DNA of 32,020 nucleotides from Bacteroidota bacterium (GCA_003353955.1 PIVJ01000027.1:1-32020); one strand, 5' to 3'; positions 7,715-17,400 are shown, counted from the stretch's first letter. Notes: a model not told the origin generated them from the letters alone. Numbers and translations are program-made.

Positions 7715-7742
7715 TACTTGTATATTATCAAGTACAAAATTA
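7715..7742 (-). promoter_or_regulatory. Candidate -7 box next to a 20-base palindrome
   Basis: TACTTG (7715-7720) and CAAGTA (7729-7734) form an inverted repeat. Immediately upstream on the minus strand is TAATTTTG (7742-7735), which fits TAnnTTTG. The palindrome would overlap the start of transcription for the epimerase gene, as an operator would. It could also be only the weak 3' hairpin of the GH3 gene. Confidence 0.3.
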
Positions 7743-7762
7743 AAATATAATAATTTAGTAAT

Positions 7763-10078
7763 TTATTCCATAAAACTAAACTCAGCCTCTTTAACATCAT
7801 TAGAATTTGTTCCAACAAAAACCTTAAATTCACCCGGTTCAACTTTAAAAGTCAGATCTCTGGTATAAGAAGCAAGATCGTTAGATTTTAATTTGAAAAC
7901 AACTTCTTTTTTCTCTCCAGCTTTAATCATTACTTTTTTAAATCCTTTTAGCTCTTTCACAGGTCTGCTAATACTTCCAATAATATCCCTTACATATAGC
8001 TGAACAACTTCTTCGCCATCAAATTTGCCAGTATTTTCTACTGTTATCGAAACAGTTAGTGTTTCATCCATTTTTATTTCATTGTTGCTTAGTTTTAAAC
8101 CCGAGTAATTAAATGTTGTATAACTAAGTCCATATCCAAATGGATAAAGCGGTGAATTAAGCTCATCTGTATAATGAGACCAAAATACTAATCCTGCATC
8201 ATGTTCTGATGTTTCTTCTCTACCTGTACTAAAATAATTATAATATATTGGCACTTGCCCTAATGAACGAGGGAATGAGACGGGTAATTTTCCTGATGGA
8301 TTATATTTGCCAAATAAAACATCTGCAATTGCATTGCCCGATTGCGATCCAAGATGCCATGTAACAAGCATTGCTTTTACTTTTGATTCAATATCTGTAA
8401 GATTTAATGGCCGCCCATTAGAAAGAACCAAAACTACATTTTTATTAACTTTCAATACCTCATCTAATAATTCATATTGTAAACCTTTAAGCTTAATATC
8501 AGTTTGACTACGGCCTTCACCGCTTTGAAAACAGTTTTCTCCTAATGCAATAACAACAACATCAGCATCTTTAGCTGTTTCTTTAGCTTTTGAGAACCCG
8601 GAACGATCGCTTGTATTAAATTCTAATTCATAAATAAAATTGGTTTCTCCTACAGTTAGTTTACAACCTTCAGCATAAGAGATTAATTCTTTGTTTGAAA
8701 CAGCTTTTTTAATTCCTTCTAAAAGAGAAACAGCTGAACCTTTAACAACGTGAGCTCTCCAACTTCCTAAAGGGGAGTCTTTATCAGCAGCTAATGGTCC
8801 AATAACAGCAATTTTAGCATTCGTTTTTAATGGAAGAATATTATTTTCATTTTTTAAAAGAACAATTGATTTTTTGGCTACATCTAATGCAACTTCATGA
8901 TTTTTTTGTGAATTAACTTCTTTTTTCTCAAATGTAGTGTCGCAATATTTATAGGGATCGACAAATAAACCAAGTTTAAATTTTATATAAAGAATTCTTT
9001 TTGCTGCTTCATCAACATATTTAATATCAACAGTTCCTTCCTCAACAAGTTCTTTAAGATGAGATAAATAACAAGGTGACTCCATATCCATATCGCAACC
9101 GGCAAGAATTGCTTGTTTTGCAGCATCTTTTTGATCTTTTGCTACTCCATGATTCATAATCTCACCAATTGAGCCCCAGTCGGAAACCACAAAACCATTA
9201 AATTTCCATTCATCTTTAAGTATATCCTGAAGAGTATGTACATTTCCAGTTGCAGGAACACCATTAAGAATATTAAATGAACTCATAAATGTTGCAACTC
9301 CTGCATCAATACAGGCTTTAAATGGTGGTAGTACAATATTTCTTAATGTATGCTCACTAATATCAACTGTATTGTAATCGCGGCCTGCTTCTGCAAAGCC
9401 ATAAGCAGCAAAGTGTTTAGCACATGCTGCAATAGTTTTGTTACTTGATAAGTCATCTCCCTGAAACCCTTTTACAGCAGCATAAGCCATTTTTGAACCT
9501 AAATATGGGTCTTCACCTGCTCCTTCCATAACTCTTCCCCAACGTGCATCTCTTGATATATCAACCATAGGAGCAAATGTCCAGTTTAAACCAGAAGCTG
9601 CTGCTTCTCTTGCTGCAACTCGTGATGCTTCTTCAACAAGATCGGGATCCCAGCTGGCTGCCATTGCAAGTGGTACAGGAAACATGGTTTTAAAACCATG
9701 AATAACATCATAAGCGAAAATCATTGGTATTCCAAGCCGGCTGTTTTCTACTGCCAGCTTTTGTGCTTCTCTTATTTCTTCCACTCCAACTACATTAAGC
9801 ATTGATCCTGACATACCGGTTTTTATCATTTCTAGTTGTTTTTGCTCTGTATCTTCTTGGGGAGCAGGTCCGGTCATCTCCCATCGAGAGGTGTATTGTA
9901 TTAATTGGCCAATTTTTTCGTCTAATGTCATTATGTTCAATAACGAATCAACTTTTTTGTTAATAATTCTTTCGTTTTCCTCTTTGCCAGAAGAGTATTG
10001 AGCCATACAATTTCCTTTCAGAAGTAAAAAATAACAAGTAAATGTTATAGCACAGATAATAAATAAATTCTTTCTCAT
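7763..10078 (-). CDS. bglX: Glycoside hydrolase family 3 beta-glucosidase, BglX-like, secreted
   Basis: This 771-residue enzyme has a signal peptide (about residues 1-26, cut near CMA/Q). The GH3 N-terminal barrel covers about 40-370. The catalytic nucleophile is Asp300 in VVSDWGSI, and the KHFAAYG substrate-site motif is at 221-227. The GH3 C-terminal domain covers about 405-640, with a likely acid/base Glu521 in QSGEGRSQTD. A fibronectin type III-like domain occupies about 675-755. Family members release terminal beta-linked glucose, or less often xylose, from oligosaccharides in the periplasm. It is the first gene of the minus-strand arm of the sugar locus. Length and domain order are normal for BglX; exact linkage preference is not readable. 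Confidence 0.93.
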   Translation of the reverse strand: MRKNLFIICAITFTCYFLLLKGNCMAQYSSGKEENERIINKKVDSLLNIMTLDEKIGQLIQYTSRWEMTGPAPQEDTEQKQLEMIKTGMSGSMLNVVGVEEIREAQKLAVENSRLGIPMIFAYDVIHGFKTMFPVPLAMAASWDPDLVEEASRVAAREAAASGLNWTFAPMVDISRDARWGRVMEGAGEDPYLGSKMAYAAVKGFQGDDLSSNKTIAACAKHFAAYGFAEAGRDYNTVDISEHTLRNIVLPPFKACIDAGVATFMSSFNILNGVPATGNVHTLQDILKDEWKFNGFVVSDWGSIGEIMNHGVAKDQKDAAKQAILAGCDMDMESPCYLSHLKELVEEGTVDIKYVDEAAKRILYIKFKLGLFVDPYKYCDTTFEKKEVNSQKNHEVALDVAKKSIVLLKNENNILPLKTNAKIAVIGPLAADKDSPLGSWRAHVVKGSAVSLLEGIKKAVSNKELISYAEGCKLTVGETNFIYELEFNTSDRSGFSKAKETAKDADVVVIALGENCFQSGEGRSQTDIKLKGLQYELLDEVLKVNKNVVLVLSNGRPLNLTDIESKVKAMLVTWHLGSQSGNAIADVLFGKYNPSGKLPVSFPRSLGQVPIYYNYFSTGREETSEHDAGLVFWSHYTDELNSPLYPFGYGLSYTTFNYSGLKLSNNEIKMDETLTVSITVENTGKFDGEEVVQLYVRDIIGSISRPVKELKGFKKVMIKAGEKKEVVFKLKSNDLASYTRDLTFKVEPGEFKVFVGTNSNDVKEAEFSFME

Positions 10079-10479
10079 AATTAAGTAGTTTTATTAGTTT
10101 TTGTTTTTAAAAGATTAAAGAGTTTTGTTAAAAAACGTAAACCTTTTGGCTAAATCCCTCTAAAAACCTTGTCTTCAACAGCCCAGACTTTAAAATGCTA
10201 AATTTTTTCCAAGACATATTCTGACAAAAAAACCATCCGCTGCGACGAATGGAAAATAAATGCCCGCCAACCAACTTGTTTGTCATTTCACAGGGCGAAC
10301 ATTGATTAAACGGATTAACACAGATTTTAAAAGTATCAGTAAAAATCTGTAATATCCGTGTTGCCTACCTGCCGCCATCTTAATGAACACCGGTTCTGGT
10401 TTGCACAGCATACAGGCAGGTTAGCGTTCTATTAATGAATCGGGTAAATATACGGATAATAATTTAATCAAAAGAATTC
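10079..10479. other. Non-coding interval with inverted repeats between the two arms of the sugar locus
   Basis: No gene is supported. Two inverted repeats are visible. CGGATTAACACAGATTTT (10311-10328) faces AAAATCTGTAATATCCG (10342-10358), and ACCTGCC (10367-10373) faces GGCAGGT (10415-10421). Both look like the dispersed degenerate intergenic repeats common in Bacteroidota. The GH3 promoter should lie near 10080-10200, but no convincing TAnnTTTG box is seen. Confidence 0.5.
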
Positions 10480-10956
10480 CCCGATGCTTACGTCGGGTGT
10501 TAGGGTAAAGATAGTTATTTTGGGATTGTGAGTGAGCATATACATAAGAGTCATAAATAAGAGTTTGTTATTGCATTGTATTATTTGGTTTGTCCGATAA
10601 AATATAGGCGAAGTGTTTTAACTGATGAAGTTTCTATCACGAGGCAAGAAATTTGTTTAGGAATCTCATCCCGATTTGAGATTCATTTTGTAGAGATAGG
10701 ATGTGATGAGAATCATGTTCATTTTTTGATACAAAGTGTTCCTATGATGCCTCCCAAAAAGATTGTCAACACGGTAGAGAGTAGTTTGACAGCACGTGAA
10801 ACTTTCAGACTACATCCAGAGGTTAAATGATTTTTGTGGGGAGGGAAATTTTGGACAGGAGGCTATTATATCAACACCGTTGGGCAATATACTAATAAAG
10901 AAGTGATTAAGAAGTACTTGAAAAGAATCTATCACTTTTCAAGACAGGCTGATTAA
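10480..10956 (+). mobile_element. Remnant of an IS200/IS605-type element
   Basis: A subterminal hairpin, CCCGA (10480-10484) / TCGGG (10493-10497), lies 30 bases before a decayed Y1-transposase frame (10528-10956), as expected at the left end of IS200-type elements. There are no terminal inverted repeats or target duplications, in keeping with the family. The right end is not certain; TCAGG/CCTGA near 11042-11064 is one candidate. Confidence 0.5.
10528..10956 (+). pseudogene. IS200-family transposase (Y1, TnpA-like), broken by two stops
   Basis: One frame of 143 codons reads as a complete IS200-type transposase interrupted by TAA at 10558 and TGA at 10828. It begins with GTG (VSEHIHKSHK) and continues with YYLVCPIKYRRSVL. 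It contains the metal-binding HUH motif in NHVHFLIQSVP and ends with LWGGKFWTGGYYINTVGQY, which carries the expected catalytic tyrosine. The length matches the family. Both interruptions are nonsense changes without frameshift, so the loss looks recent or mild. The element sits between the GH3 arm and the SusCD arm and probably inserted after the locus was assembled. Confidence 0.82.
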
Positions 10957-11197
10957 ATATCAACATTACCTATTTACGTTCCTTTACCGCCCAGAAATAC
11001 CTCCCGACAATAATGTGCTTCGGAAAGAGCCATAAGAAATATCAGGTCAGTTCAAATCGCCTGATGGTGCCTTTGGGTTTGCAGTACTCAGATCAATTAC
11101 TGACACTACTATTAAAAACAATCAGAATGTACTAAGCTCATTAAAAATTATTGCTAACTTGCACATTAGTTACTATTAATAAACTAAAAAAAGACCT

Positions 11198-14100
11198 ATG
11201 AACAAAAAATCTATTCTCTTGTTTTTACCATTTTTATTCTTTGCAATAATTGGTATAGCACAAACACCAAAGACAATAACGGGTACCGTACTTTCTTCCG
11301 GGGATAATTTACCCCTGCCAGGTGCCTCAGTAATTGTAAAAGGCAGCACCCCTATAGTTGGCGCGGTAACTGACTTTGATGGGGAATTTTCATTAGATGT
11401 AGCCGCAGATGCTACAACTTTAGTGGTATCGTATGTTGGTTTTCAATCACAAGAAGTTGCTATTAGCGATAGCCCCTTAACAATTGTTTTGAAAGAAGGA
11501 ACATTTTTCGATGAAGTTGTTGTTGTAGCTTATGGTACGCAAAAAAAGAGTCTTGTAACAGGTGCTATCTCAAGCATAAAATCTAGTGACATTGAGAGCA
11601 CACCTGCTTTAAGAATAGAACAAGCATTGCAAGGTAAAACATCTGGTGTTACTATTTTACCCAATTCAGGTTCTCCAGGGTCAGGTATAAAAGTTAGGAT
11701 TCGCGGTGTAAGCTCTAATGGCAAATCAGACCCGCTCTATATAGTTGACGGTATGAAAACTGGTAATATTGATAATATTGAGCCGAATGATATTGAATCA
11801 ATAGAAGTATTAAAAGACGCTGCTTCTGCTGCAATTTATGGAACCGAAGGTGCAAATGGTGTAATAATGGTTACAACTAAATCTGGTAAAGCAGGTAAAG
11901 CAGAAATAAATTATAGCTTTCAATATGGTACGCAATCAGTTAATACAAAAATGGATCTTATGAACGCTCAGGAATATACTGATTTTATGCAAGAATCAGG
12001 AGCAGGAACAATTTCTAATCCTGATGGAACAGATACTGACTGGTTAGATGCAATTTTTGAAACAGCACCTATGCAAAAGCATCATTTAAACTTTTCTGGA
12101 GGGAATGAAAAATCAACTTATATGATTTCAGGCTCTTATTATAATCAGGATGGAGTAGTAGGAGGAAGTAAAGCAAATTTTGAACGTTTTACAGCAAGAA
12201 TAAATTCAAAACATAAAATTAAAGAATGGCTTGAAATAGGAAATACTTTCTCATATTCTAATATTAATAAAAGTACGATTACTGAAGATGATGAATATAG
12301 AGGTATTCTTAATAATGCACTTCTTATTGACCCTATTACTCCGGTTACAGAAAGTGGTATTACTACCAGAATTTCTGAGGCTATTAATGATGGACACACA
12401 ATTTTACAAGATGAAAATGGAAATTATTATGGTATGCCAAGATATGTTACTGGTGAGGCTGGAAACCCAATAGCACTCTTAAAAACGTTTAATGGAGGCA
12501 TTACACAAGATAAAATTTTAGGTACGTTTTTTGCAAAACTCAGCCCTATTGAAGGATTAAATATTACTTCACGATTTGGTATTGATTTAACATATCAGGT
12601 TAATCATATCTGGTCATCAAAATTTTATTTCTCTCCAGAAAGAAATAATACAAGTAATACAATAGATGATGATATTGATAAATGGTTTACATGGTTATGG
12701 GAAAACTTTGCAACGTATAATAAAAAGATTAACGACCATGACTTTACAATTTTAGCTGGTTATTCATCTGAAAGATACCAACATCCTAATTATTCTTTAC
12801 ATTCAGGGCCAATGCCTCAAGAAGGAGGTAATTATGCATATCATGATTATAGGACATCTCAAGAAAGTGATAAAGTTGGAGGAGGTTTAGAAGAAAACGC
12901 AAAAATTTCATATTTTGGTAGATTATCTTATAATTTTAAACATCAATACATGTTTGAAGCTTCTTTAAGATATGATGAAGCAAGTGTGTTGCCTGAACAT
13001 AATAAGGGAGCCTTTTTCCCTGCTTTCTCTGCAGGTTGGGCAGTATCGGAAGAAAATTTTTGGTCAGTTGAAAAAATCGATTATTTTAAATTACGAGCAA
13101 GCTGGGGAAAAAATGGCAGTATTTCTAATGTAATTGAAAATGAGGATAAAGAATTCTGGACAACCGAAAACATATATTACATTGATGGTGAAGGAAATTA
13201 TATTTCTGGTGCAAGAGTTGGAAAAATAACTAATCCTAATCTTGAGTGGGAAAAATCAAACCAGTTAGATATTGGATTTGACCTGAAAGCTTTTGATGGC
13301 AAATTATCATTCTCTACTGATTATTATATTAAGAAAACAGAAGGCTTAATATTTTTAAACACATTTGCTTCATCAGTTGGAAGAGACGCTCCTTATTTTA
13401 ATGGGGGGACAGTAGAAAACAAAGGCTTTGATTTTGAAACAAGCTTTAGAAACAAGATTGGTGATTTAAGTTATCGTGTCAATTTTAATTTATCAACATT
13501 AAATAATGAAGTTACTGAATTAACGTCAAAAACTTTCCAATCTGGAGCTAATGTAAGAGGATATGACGTAACCATGTTTGATGTTAATGAACCTATATGG
13601 TACTTTTATGGTTATAAAACTAATGGTATTGATGATGCCACAGGAGAAGTTATCGTTGTTGATGTAAATGGCGATGGAAGTATTACTCCGGATGACCAAA
13701 CAAATATTGGAAACCCTCATCCTGATTTAATCTATGGTGGAAGTATTAATCTTGAATATAAAAATTTCGATCTTAATATATTCTTGCAAGGAACAAAAGG
13801 TAATGATATTTATATGGCATGGTTCAGAATGGACAGAATATTCTCTAATAAACCAAGTTTCTTTTATAATGACAGATGGACAGAAGCCGGGGATAATGCA
13901 AGCATGCCTAAACCAAATAATGAAAGCGACGATGTTTATAGAAGTGATCTTATGGTACAGGATGGCTCATATATGAGAATAAAACAAATACAACTTGGTT
14001 ATAGTTTACCAAAAAGTATATTAAAAAGAACAGGAGGACTGGAAAAAGTCCGTGCTTATATTTCCCTTGATGATTATTTTACATTTACTAAATATAAAGG

Positions 14101-14206
14101 TTTGGATCCTGAAGTTGGTAGTGAAGATGATAATAGTCAGGGAATTGACAGAGGTGCTTATCCCATACCTCGTAAGTTTATGTTTGGATTATCAGTTAAT
14201 TTTTAA
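11198..14206 (+). CDS. SusC/RagA-family TonB-dependent outer-membrane transporter
   Basis: This 1002-residue protein has a signal peptide (about 1-21, cut after AQ). A carboxypeptidase-like regulatory domain follows (about 26-98: TITGTVLSSGDNLPLPGASV ... VVSYVGFQSQEV), then the SusC-type segment FFDEVVVVAYGTQKKSLVTG (about 103-122) leading into the plug. The 22-strand barrel runs to the terminal phenylalanine (LSVNF), the usual outer-membrane assembly signal. Family members import oligosaccharides with the SusD lipoprotein lid, powered by TonB. SusD starts 20 bases downstream. No sigma/anti-sigma pair, SusR or hybrid two-component regulator lies beside it in this window. Confidence 0.95.
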   Translation: MNKKSILLFLPFLFFAIIGIAQTPKTITGTVLSSGDNLPLPGASVIVKGSTPIVGAVTDFDGEFSLDVAADATTLVVSYVGFQSQEVAISDSPLTIVLKEGTFFDEVVVVAYGTQKKSLVTGAISSIKSSDIESTPALRIEQALQGKTSGVTILPNSGSPGSGIKVRIRGVSSNGKSDPLYIVDGMKTGNIDNIEPNDIESIEVLKDAASAAIYGTEGANGVIMVTTKSGKAGKAEINYSFQYGTQSVNTKMDLMNAQEYTDFMQESGAGTISNPDGTDTDWLDAIFETAPMQKHHLNFSGGNEKSTYMISGSYYNQDGVVGGSKANFERFTARINSKHKIKEWLEIGNTFSYSNINKSTITEDDEYRGILNNALLIDPITPVTESGITTRISEAINDGHTILQDENGNYYGMPRYVTGEAGNPIALLKTFNGGITQDKILGTFFAKLSPIEGLNITSRFGIDLTYQVNHIWSSKFYFSPERNNTSNTIDDDIDKWFTWLWENFATYNKKINDHDFTILAGYSSERYQHPNYSLHSGPMPQEGGNYAYHDYRTSQESDKVGGGLEENAKISYFGRLSYNFKHQYMFEASLRYDEASVLPEHNKGAFFPAFSAGWAVSEENFWSVEKIDYFKLRASWGKNGSISNVIENEDKEFWTTENIYYIDGEGNYISGARVGKITNPNLEWEKSNQLDIGFDLKAFDGKLSFSTDYYIKKTEGLIFLNTFASSVGRDAPYFNGGTVENKGFDFETSFRNKIGDLSYRVNFNLSTLNNEVTELTSKTFQSGANVRGYDVTMFDVNEPIWYFYGYKTNGIDDATGEVIVVDVNGDGSITPDDQTNIGNPHPDLIYGGSINLEYKNFDLNIFLQGTKGNDIYMAWFRMDRIFSNKPSFFYNDRWTEAGDNASMPKPNNESDDVYRSDLMVQDGSYMRIKQIQLGYSLPKSILKRTGGLEKVRAYISLDDYFTFTKYKGLDPEVGSEDDNSQGIDRGAYPIPRKFMFGLSVNF

Positions 14207-14226
14207 GATTTTAAAATAAATTAATT

Positions 14227-15756
14227 ATGAAAAATAAAATATTAAAATTATTAGTAGTAATTACAGTAATAACTTTTACTGCTTGTGATTCCGATTTCCT
14301 TGATATTGAACCTAAGGGGAAATTGGCCAGTGAAAACTACCCTTCAACTAATGCAGAAGCAGAAATGGCAATAGTAGGTGTTTACGATTTAATGCAATGG
14401 AACTATGGCAGGCCATGGCATAGTGCATTTTTTATTAAAGTATTGTCTGGAGATGGTTCAAATGCTGGTGGATCTAATTCTAGTGATCAAGCACAATTAC
14501 AACAAATTGACGATTTTACTCATGTATCCGACAATGTATCAATTGATGGTATATGGGAAGGATTTTATAAAACCATTAGTTTAGCAAATACTATTATTGA
14601 AGTGCTTCCTGAAAAAGATTTTTCTTCAAAAGAGCAAATAATAGCTGAAGCAAAATTTTTAAGAGCATATAATTATTTTGAACTTATTACTTTATTTGGT
14701 GATGTTCCTTTAATCTTAGTTAGTGCTAAAAATGAAAGTGAATATAACAATCCAAGAATTCCAAAAGAAGAAGTATATGCTCAAATAGAAGGTGATTTAA
14801 CTGATGCCATAGAAATACTTCCTTTGAAAAGTGCTTTATCCTCAGGTGATAAATATCGCGCTTCAAAAGGTACGGCACAAGCATTATTAGGTAAAGTACA
14901 TTTATTTCAGGAAGAATGGACAGAAGCAGCATCAATGTTTGATGTTGTAATTTCTAGTGGAGAATACGATCTTGAAGAGAATTTTGCTGATATTTGGTCG
15001 AGTGAAAGAAAATTAGGTGGAGAGTCATTATTTGAACTTTTATATAGCAGTGGCAGAGGTTATGATTGGGGAAATTTTCCATGGGATGGAACATCCGAAA
15101 GTAATATCCATGTTCAATTAATGGGCCCAAGAGAGATGTTTGATGTTAGTGCAATTGGTATTTCTAATGGTTGGGGATTTAATATTCCTACTGCTAAAAT
15201 AGGCCAGGCATTTATTGATGAAGAAGATAATGTTAGAATGGCAGCATCCTTAATTTCAGAAGCTGATTTAATTGCAGCCGGAGGTGCTGTTAATGAAGAA
15301 AATATACACGACTATGAAGGCTATATAAGGCTAAAATATGTTACAAAAACCTCAGAAACAAGCTCAACTACAGGAGCAACACCTGATCTTAATTATGAAA
15401 CATCCTGGAAACTATTAAGATATGCTGATGTATTACTTATGGCTGCCGAAGCTTATTATAGATCGGGTGATGAAGTAAAAGCATTAACTGAATTAAATAA
15501 AGTTCGTGCCAGAGCAAATCTTGCTGATATTGAATCTTCAGGATCAGCCTTATTTGAGGATATAGTAAAAGAAAGACAACTTGAATTAGCTTTTGAAGGC
15601 CAACGTTATTGGGATCTTGTTCGTTGGGGGCTTGCAAGTGAAGAATTATCTTCTTTAGGTTTTGAATCAGGAAAACATGAAGTGCTCCCAATACCTCAAT
15701 CAGAAATTAACTCTAATACAGAGATTCCTGAATCTGATCAAAATCCTGGATTTTAA
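14227..15756 (+). CDS. SusD/RagB-family surface glycan-binding lipoprotein
   Basis: This 509-residue lipoprotein carries a signal peptide ending in ITFTAC, so Cys20 is the lipidated residue. The following DSDFLD is acidic, as in Bacteroidota surface-export signals. The N-terminal SusD motif DIEPKGKLASENYPST is followed by TPR-type helices (AEAKFLRAYNYFELI). The C-terminal hallmark RQLELAFEGQRYWDLVRWG lies near 455-473. It forms the lid on the SusC barrel and gives ligand specificity. It is co-transcribed with susC and followed by a terminator. The glycan cannot be named from sequence alone; the neighbouring GH3 makes a beta-glucan-type oligosaccharide a reasonable guess. Confidence 0.95.
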   Translation: MKNKILKLLVVITVITFTACDSDFLDIEPKGKLASENYPSTNAEAEMAIVGVYDLMQWNYGRPWHSAFFIKVLSGDGSNAGGSNSSDQAQLQQIDDFTHVSDNVSIDGIWEGFYKTISLANTIIEVLPEKDFSSKEQIIAEAKFLRAYNYFELITLFGDVPLILVSAKNESEYNNPRIPKEEVYAQIEGDLTDAIEILPLKSALSSGDKYRASKGTAQALLGKVHLFQEEWTEAASMFDVVISSGEYDLEENFADIWSSERKLGGESLFELLYSSGRGYDWGNFPWDGTSESNIHVQLMGPREMFDVSAIGISNGWGFNIPTAKIGQAFIDEEDNVRMAASLISEADLIAAGGAVNEENIHDYEGYIRLKYVTKTSETSSTTGATPDLNYETSWKLLRYADVLLMAAEAYYRSGDEVKALTELNKVRARANLADIESSGSALFEDIVKERQLELAFEGQRYWDLVRWGLASEELSSLGFESGKHEVLPIPQSEINSNTEIPESDQNPGF

Positions 15757-15797
15757 CGGCTCTCTTTAAAATAAATTTAGATTAATAGATTGTGTAT

Positions 15798-15848
15798 GGG
15801 TTATCTGAAAATTTGTTATTTGCAATTTCTTGGATAATCCTTTTTTTT
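15798..15848 (+). terminator. Terminator of the susCD operon
   Basis: GGGTTATC (15798-15805) pairs with GATAATCC (15833-15840) around an A+T-rich loop with one bulge, and eight T residues follow at once (15841-15848). Confidence 0.6.
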
Positions 15849-15880
15849 AACATTAATAAACATTTTCCGATAAGTTTTTA

Positions 15881-15915
15881 GGGACGGCATCCTTATTTTA
15901 TAAGGATGCCGTCCC
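15881..15915. terminator. Perfect 16-bp hairpin, second terminator or bidirectional terminator
   Basis: GGGACGGCATCCTTAT (15881-15896) pairs without mismatch with its reverse complement at 15900-15915 around a TTT loop. T-rich sequence follows on the plus strand. It separates the sugar locus from the cupin gene. Confidence 0.65.
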
Positions 15916-15981
15916 TTCTTATTTCTTAAGATGGTCATTATTCATTAATTAATTGATTAATTTCGTAGAAAAACCTACATT

Positions 15982-16320
15982 ATGCCATTTATTGATTTTT
16001 ATAAGTTAGATAAGGTTCAGGCTTATGAAGGGATTACAGGCCATATCGCCCATTCCGATAAACTTACTTTTGCCCGATTCAGGATTGAAAAAGATACCGT
16101 TTTACCTGAGCATGCTCATCCTCACGAACAATGGACTCACCTACTTGAAGGAAGACTGGAGTTCACTATCGGTAACGAAACACAAGTGCTGACTCCGGGC
16201 ACGGTTGCGCATGTTCCATCAGATATTTCGCATAAGGTGAAAGCCCTCACTGAATGTCACATACTTGATTGCTTTAACCCGGTCAGGGAGGAGTTTATGA
16301 ATCTGGAAGCTATCGATTAG
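15982..16320 (+). CDS. Cupin-domain protein
   Basis: This is a 112-residue single-domain cupin. Metal-site motif 1 reads LPEHAHPHEQWTHLLEGRLEFTIG (His44, His46 or His48, Glu49 as ligands); motif 2 reads TPGTVAHVPSDISHKV with His84. Cupins of this size include sugar-binding, dioxygenase-like and regulatory proteins, and nothing here decides among them. The gene lies 66 bases after a strong hairpin and converges on asd with 14 bases between the two stop codons, so it is a separate transcript. It may simply be a lone gene between the sugar and methionine loci. Confidence 0.85.
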   Translation: MPFIDFYKLDKVQAYEGITGHIAHSDKLTFARFRIEKDTVLPEHAHPHEQWTHLLEGRLEFTIGNETQVLTPGTVAHVPSDISHKVKALTECHILDCFNPVREEFMNLEAID

Positions 16321-16334
16321 CCTTTTAATTTCAA

Positions 16335-17327
16335 TTAATTATTAATAAAATGCTGAGACACATACTCTGCTATTTGTACGGCATTGGTAGCAGCTCCTTT
16401 TCTTAAATTATCGGAAACGATCCAAAGATTAAGACAATTAGGTCTTGAAAAATCACGTCTGATTCGTCCTACAAAAGTATCGTCTTTACCTCTTGCTGTA
16501 ATAGGCATTGGGTATAAATTATTATTGAGGTCATCCTGAACAGTCACACCTGGTGTGGCTGCCAACAGTTCAACGAGATTGTCCAACTCAAAATCATTCT
16601 CAAACTCCACATTTACCGATTCTGAATGTCCACCAACTACGGGCACACGCACCGCAGTTGCCGTGATTTCAATTTCAGGGGCATTGAGGATTTTTTTGGT
16701 TTCATTCACCAATTTCATTTCCTCTTTGGTATAACCATTTTCCGTAAAGTCATCGCAATGTGGCAAGCAATTTCGATAAATCTGATGCGCATATTTTTTT
16801 CTCACATCTGCGCCGTTTTCTTCGTCATTCAACTGATTGATGGCGGAAATCCCCGACCCGGTTACGCTCTGATAAGTTGAAATAACCAGTCGTTTAATAT
16901 TGTATGTTTTGTGCAATGCCGATAAGGCAAGTACCAACTGAATTGTTGAGCAATTGGGGTTAGCGATAATTAAATCTTCTTTTGTTAAATCGCTCGCATT
17001 GATCTCAGGAACCACTAATTTTTTTCCTTTGTCCATTCTCCATGCCGAAGAATTATCAACCACATAGGTTCCGTTTTTTGCAAATCGTTCTGCAAATTTC
17101 AAGGATGTTTCGCCTCCGGCGGAAAATAAAGCAATATCAGGCTTTTTAGCAATGGCGGCTTCAAGGCCAATTACTTCCACTTCCTGATTTTTGAACTTAA
17201 TTTTCTTACCCACAGATCGCTCACTTGCGACGCATAATAATTTGGTTATCGGGAAATTCCGTTCTATTAATAATTCAATAATTTTTCTACCAACCAGACC
17301 GGTAGCGCCCACAACTGCTATCTTCAT
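16335..17327 (-). CDS. asd: Aspartate-semialdehyde dehydrogenase
   Basis: This 330-residue enzyme reduces L-aspartyl-4-phosphate to aspartate semialdehyde with NADPH. The N-terminal dinucleotide motif GATGLVGRKI is at 7-16. The catalytic cysteine is Cys126 in NPNCSTIQ, and the active-site histidine is His234 in VRVPVVGGHSESV. QSVTGSGISA (about 153-162) is the phosphate-site loop. Length and motifs are normal. It is the last gene of the aspartate kinase - metY - metA - asd run, 73 bases after metA, and works directly after the kinase encoded first in that run. Its text is visibly richer in G+C than the sugar locus. Confidence 0.95.
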   Translation of the reverse strand: MKIAVVGATGLVGRKIIELLIERNFPITKLLCVASERSVGKKIKFKNQEVEVIGLEAAIAKKPDIALFSAGGETSLKFAERFAKNGTYVVDNSSAWRMDKGKKLVVPEINASDLTKEDLIIANPNCSTIQLVLALSALHKTYNIKRLVISTYQSVTGSGISAINQLNDEENGADVRKKYAHQIYRNCLPHCDDFTENGYTKEEMKLVNETKKILNAPEIEITATAVRVPVVGGHSESVNVEFENDFELDNLVELLAATPGVTVQDDLNNNLYPMPITARGKDDTFVGRIRRDFSRPNCLNLWIVSDNLRKGAATNAVQIAEYVSQHFINN

Positions 17328-17400
17328 TTTCTAATTTATTAATTGATTTGCAACATTAAGTTTTTTTTTAATCATTCAAAAGATCTGTACGTTCTTTGTC

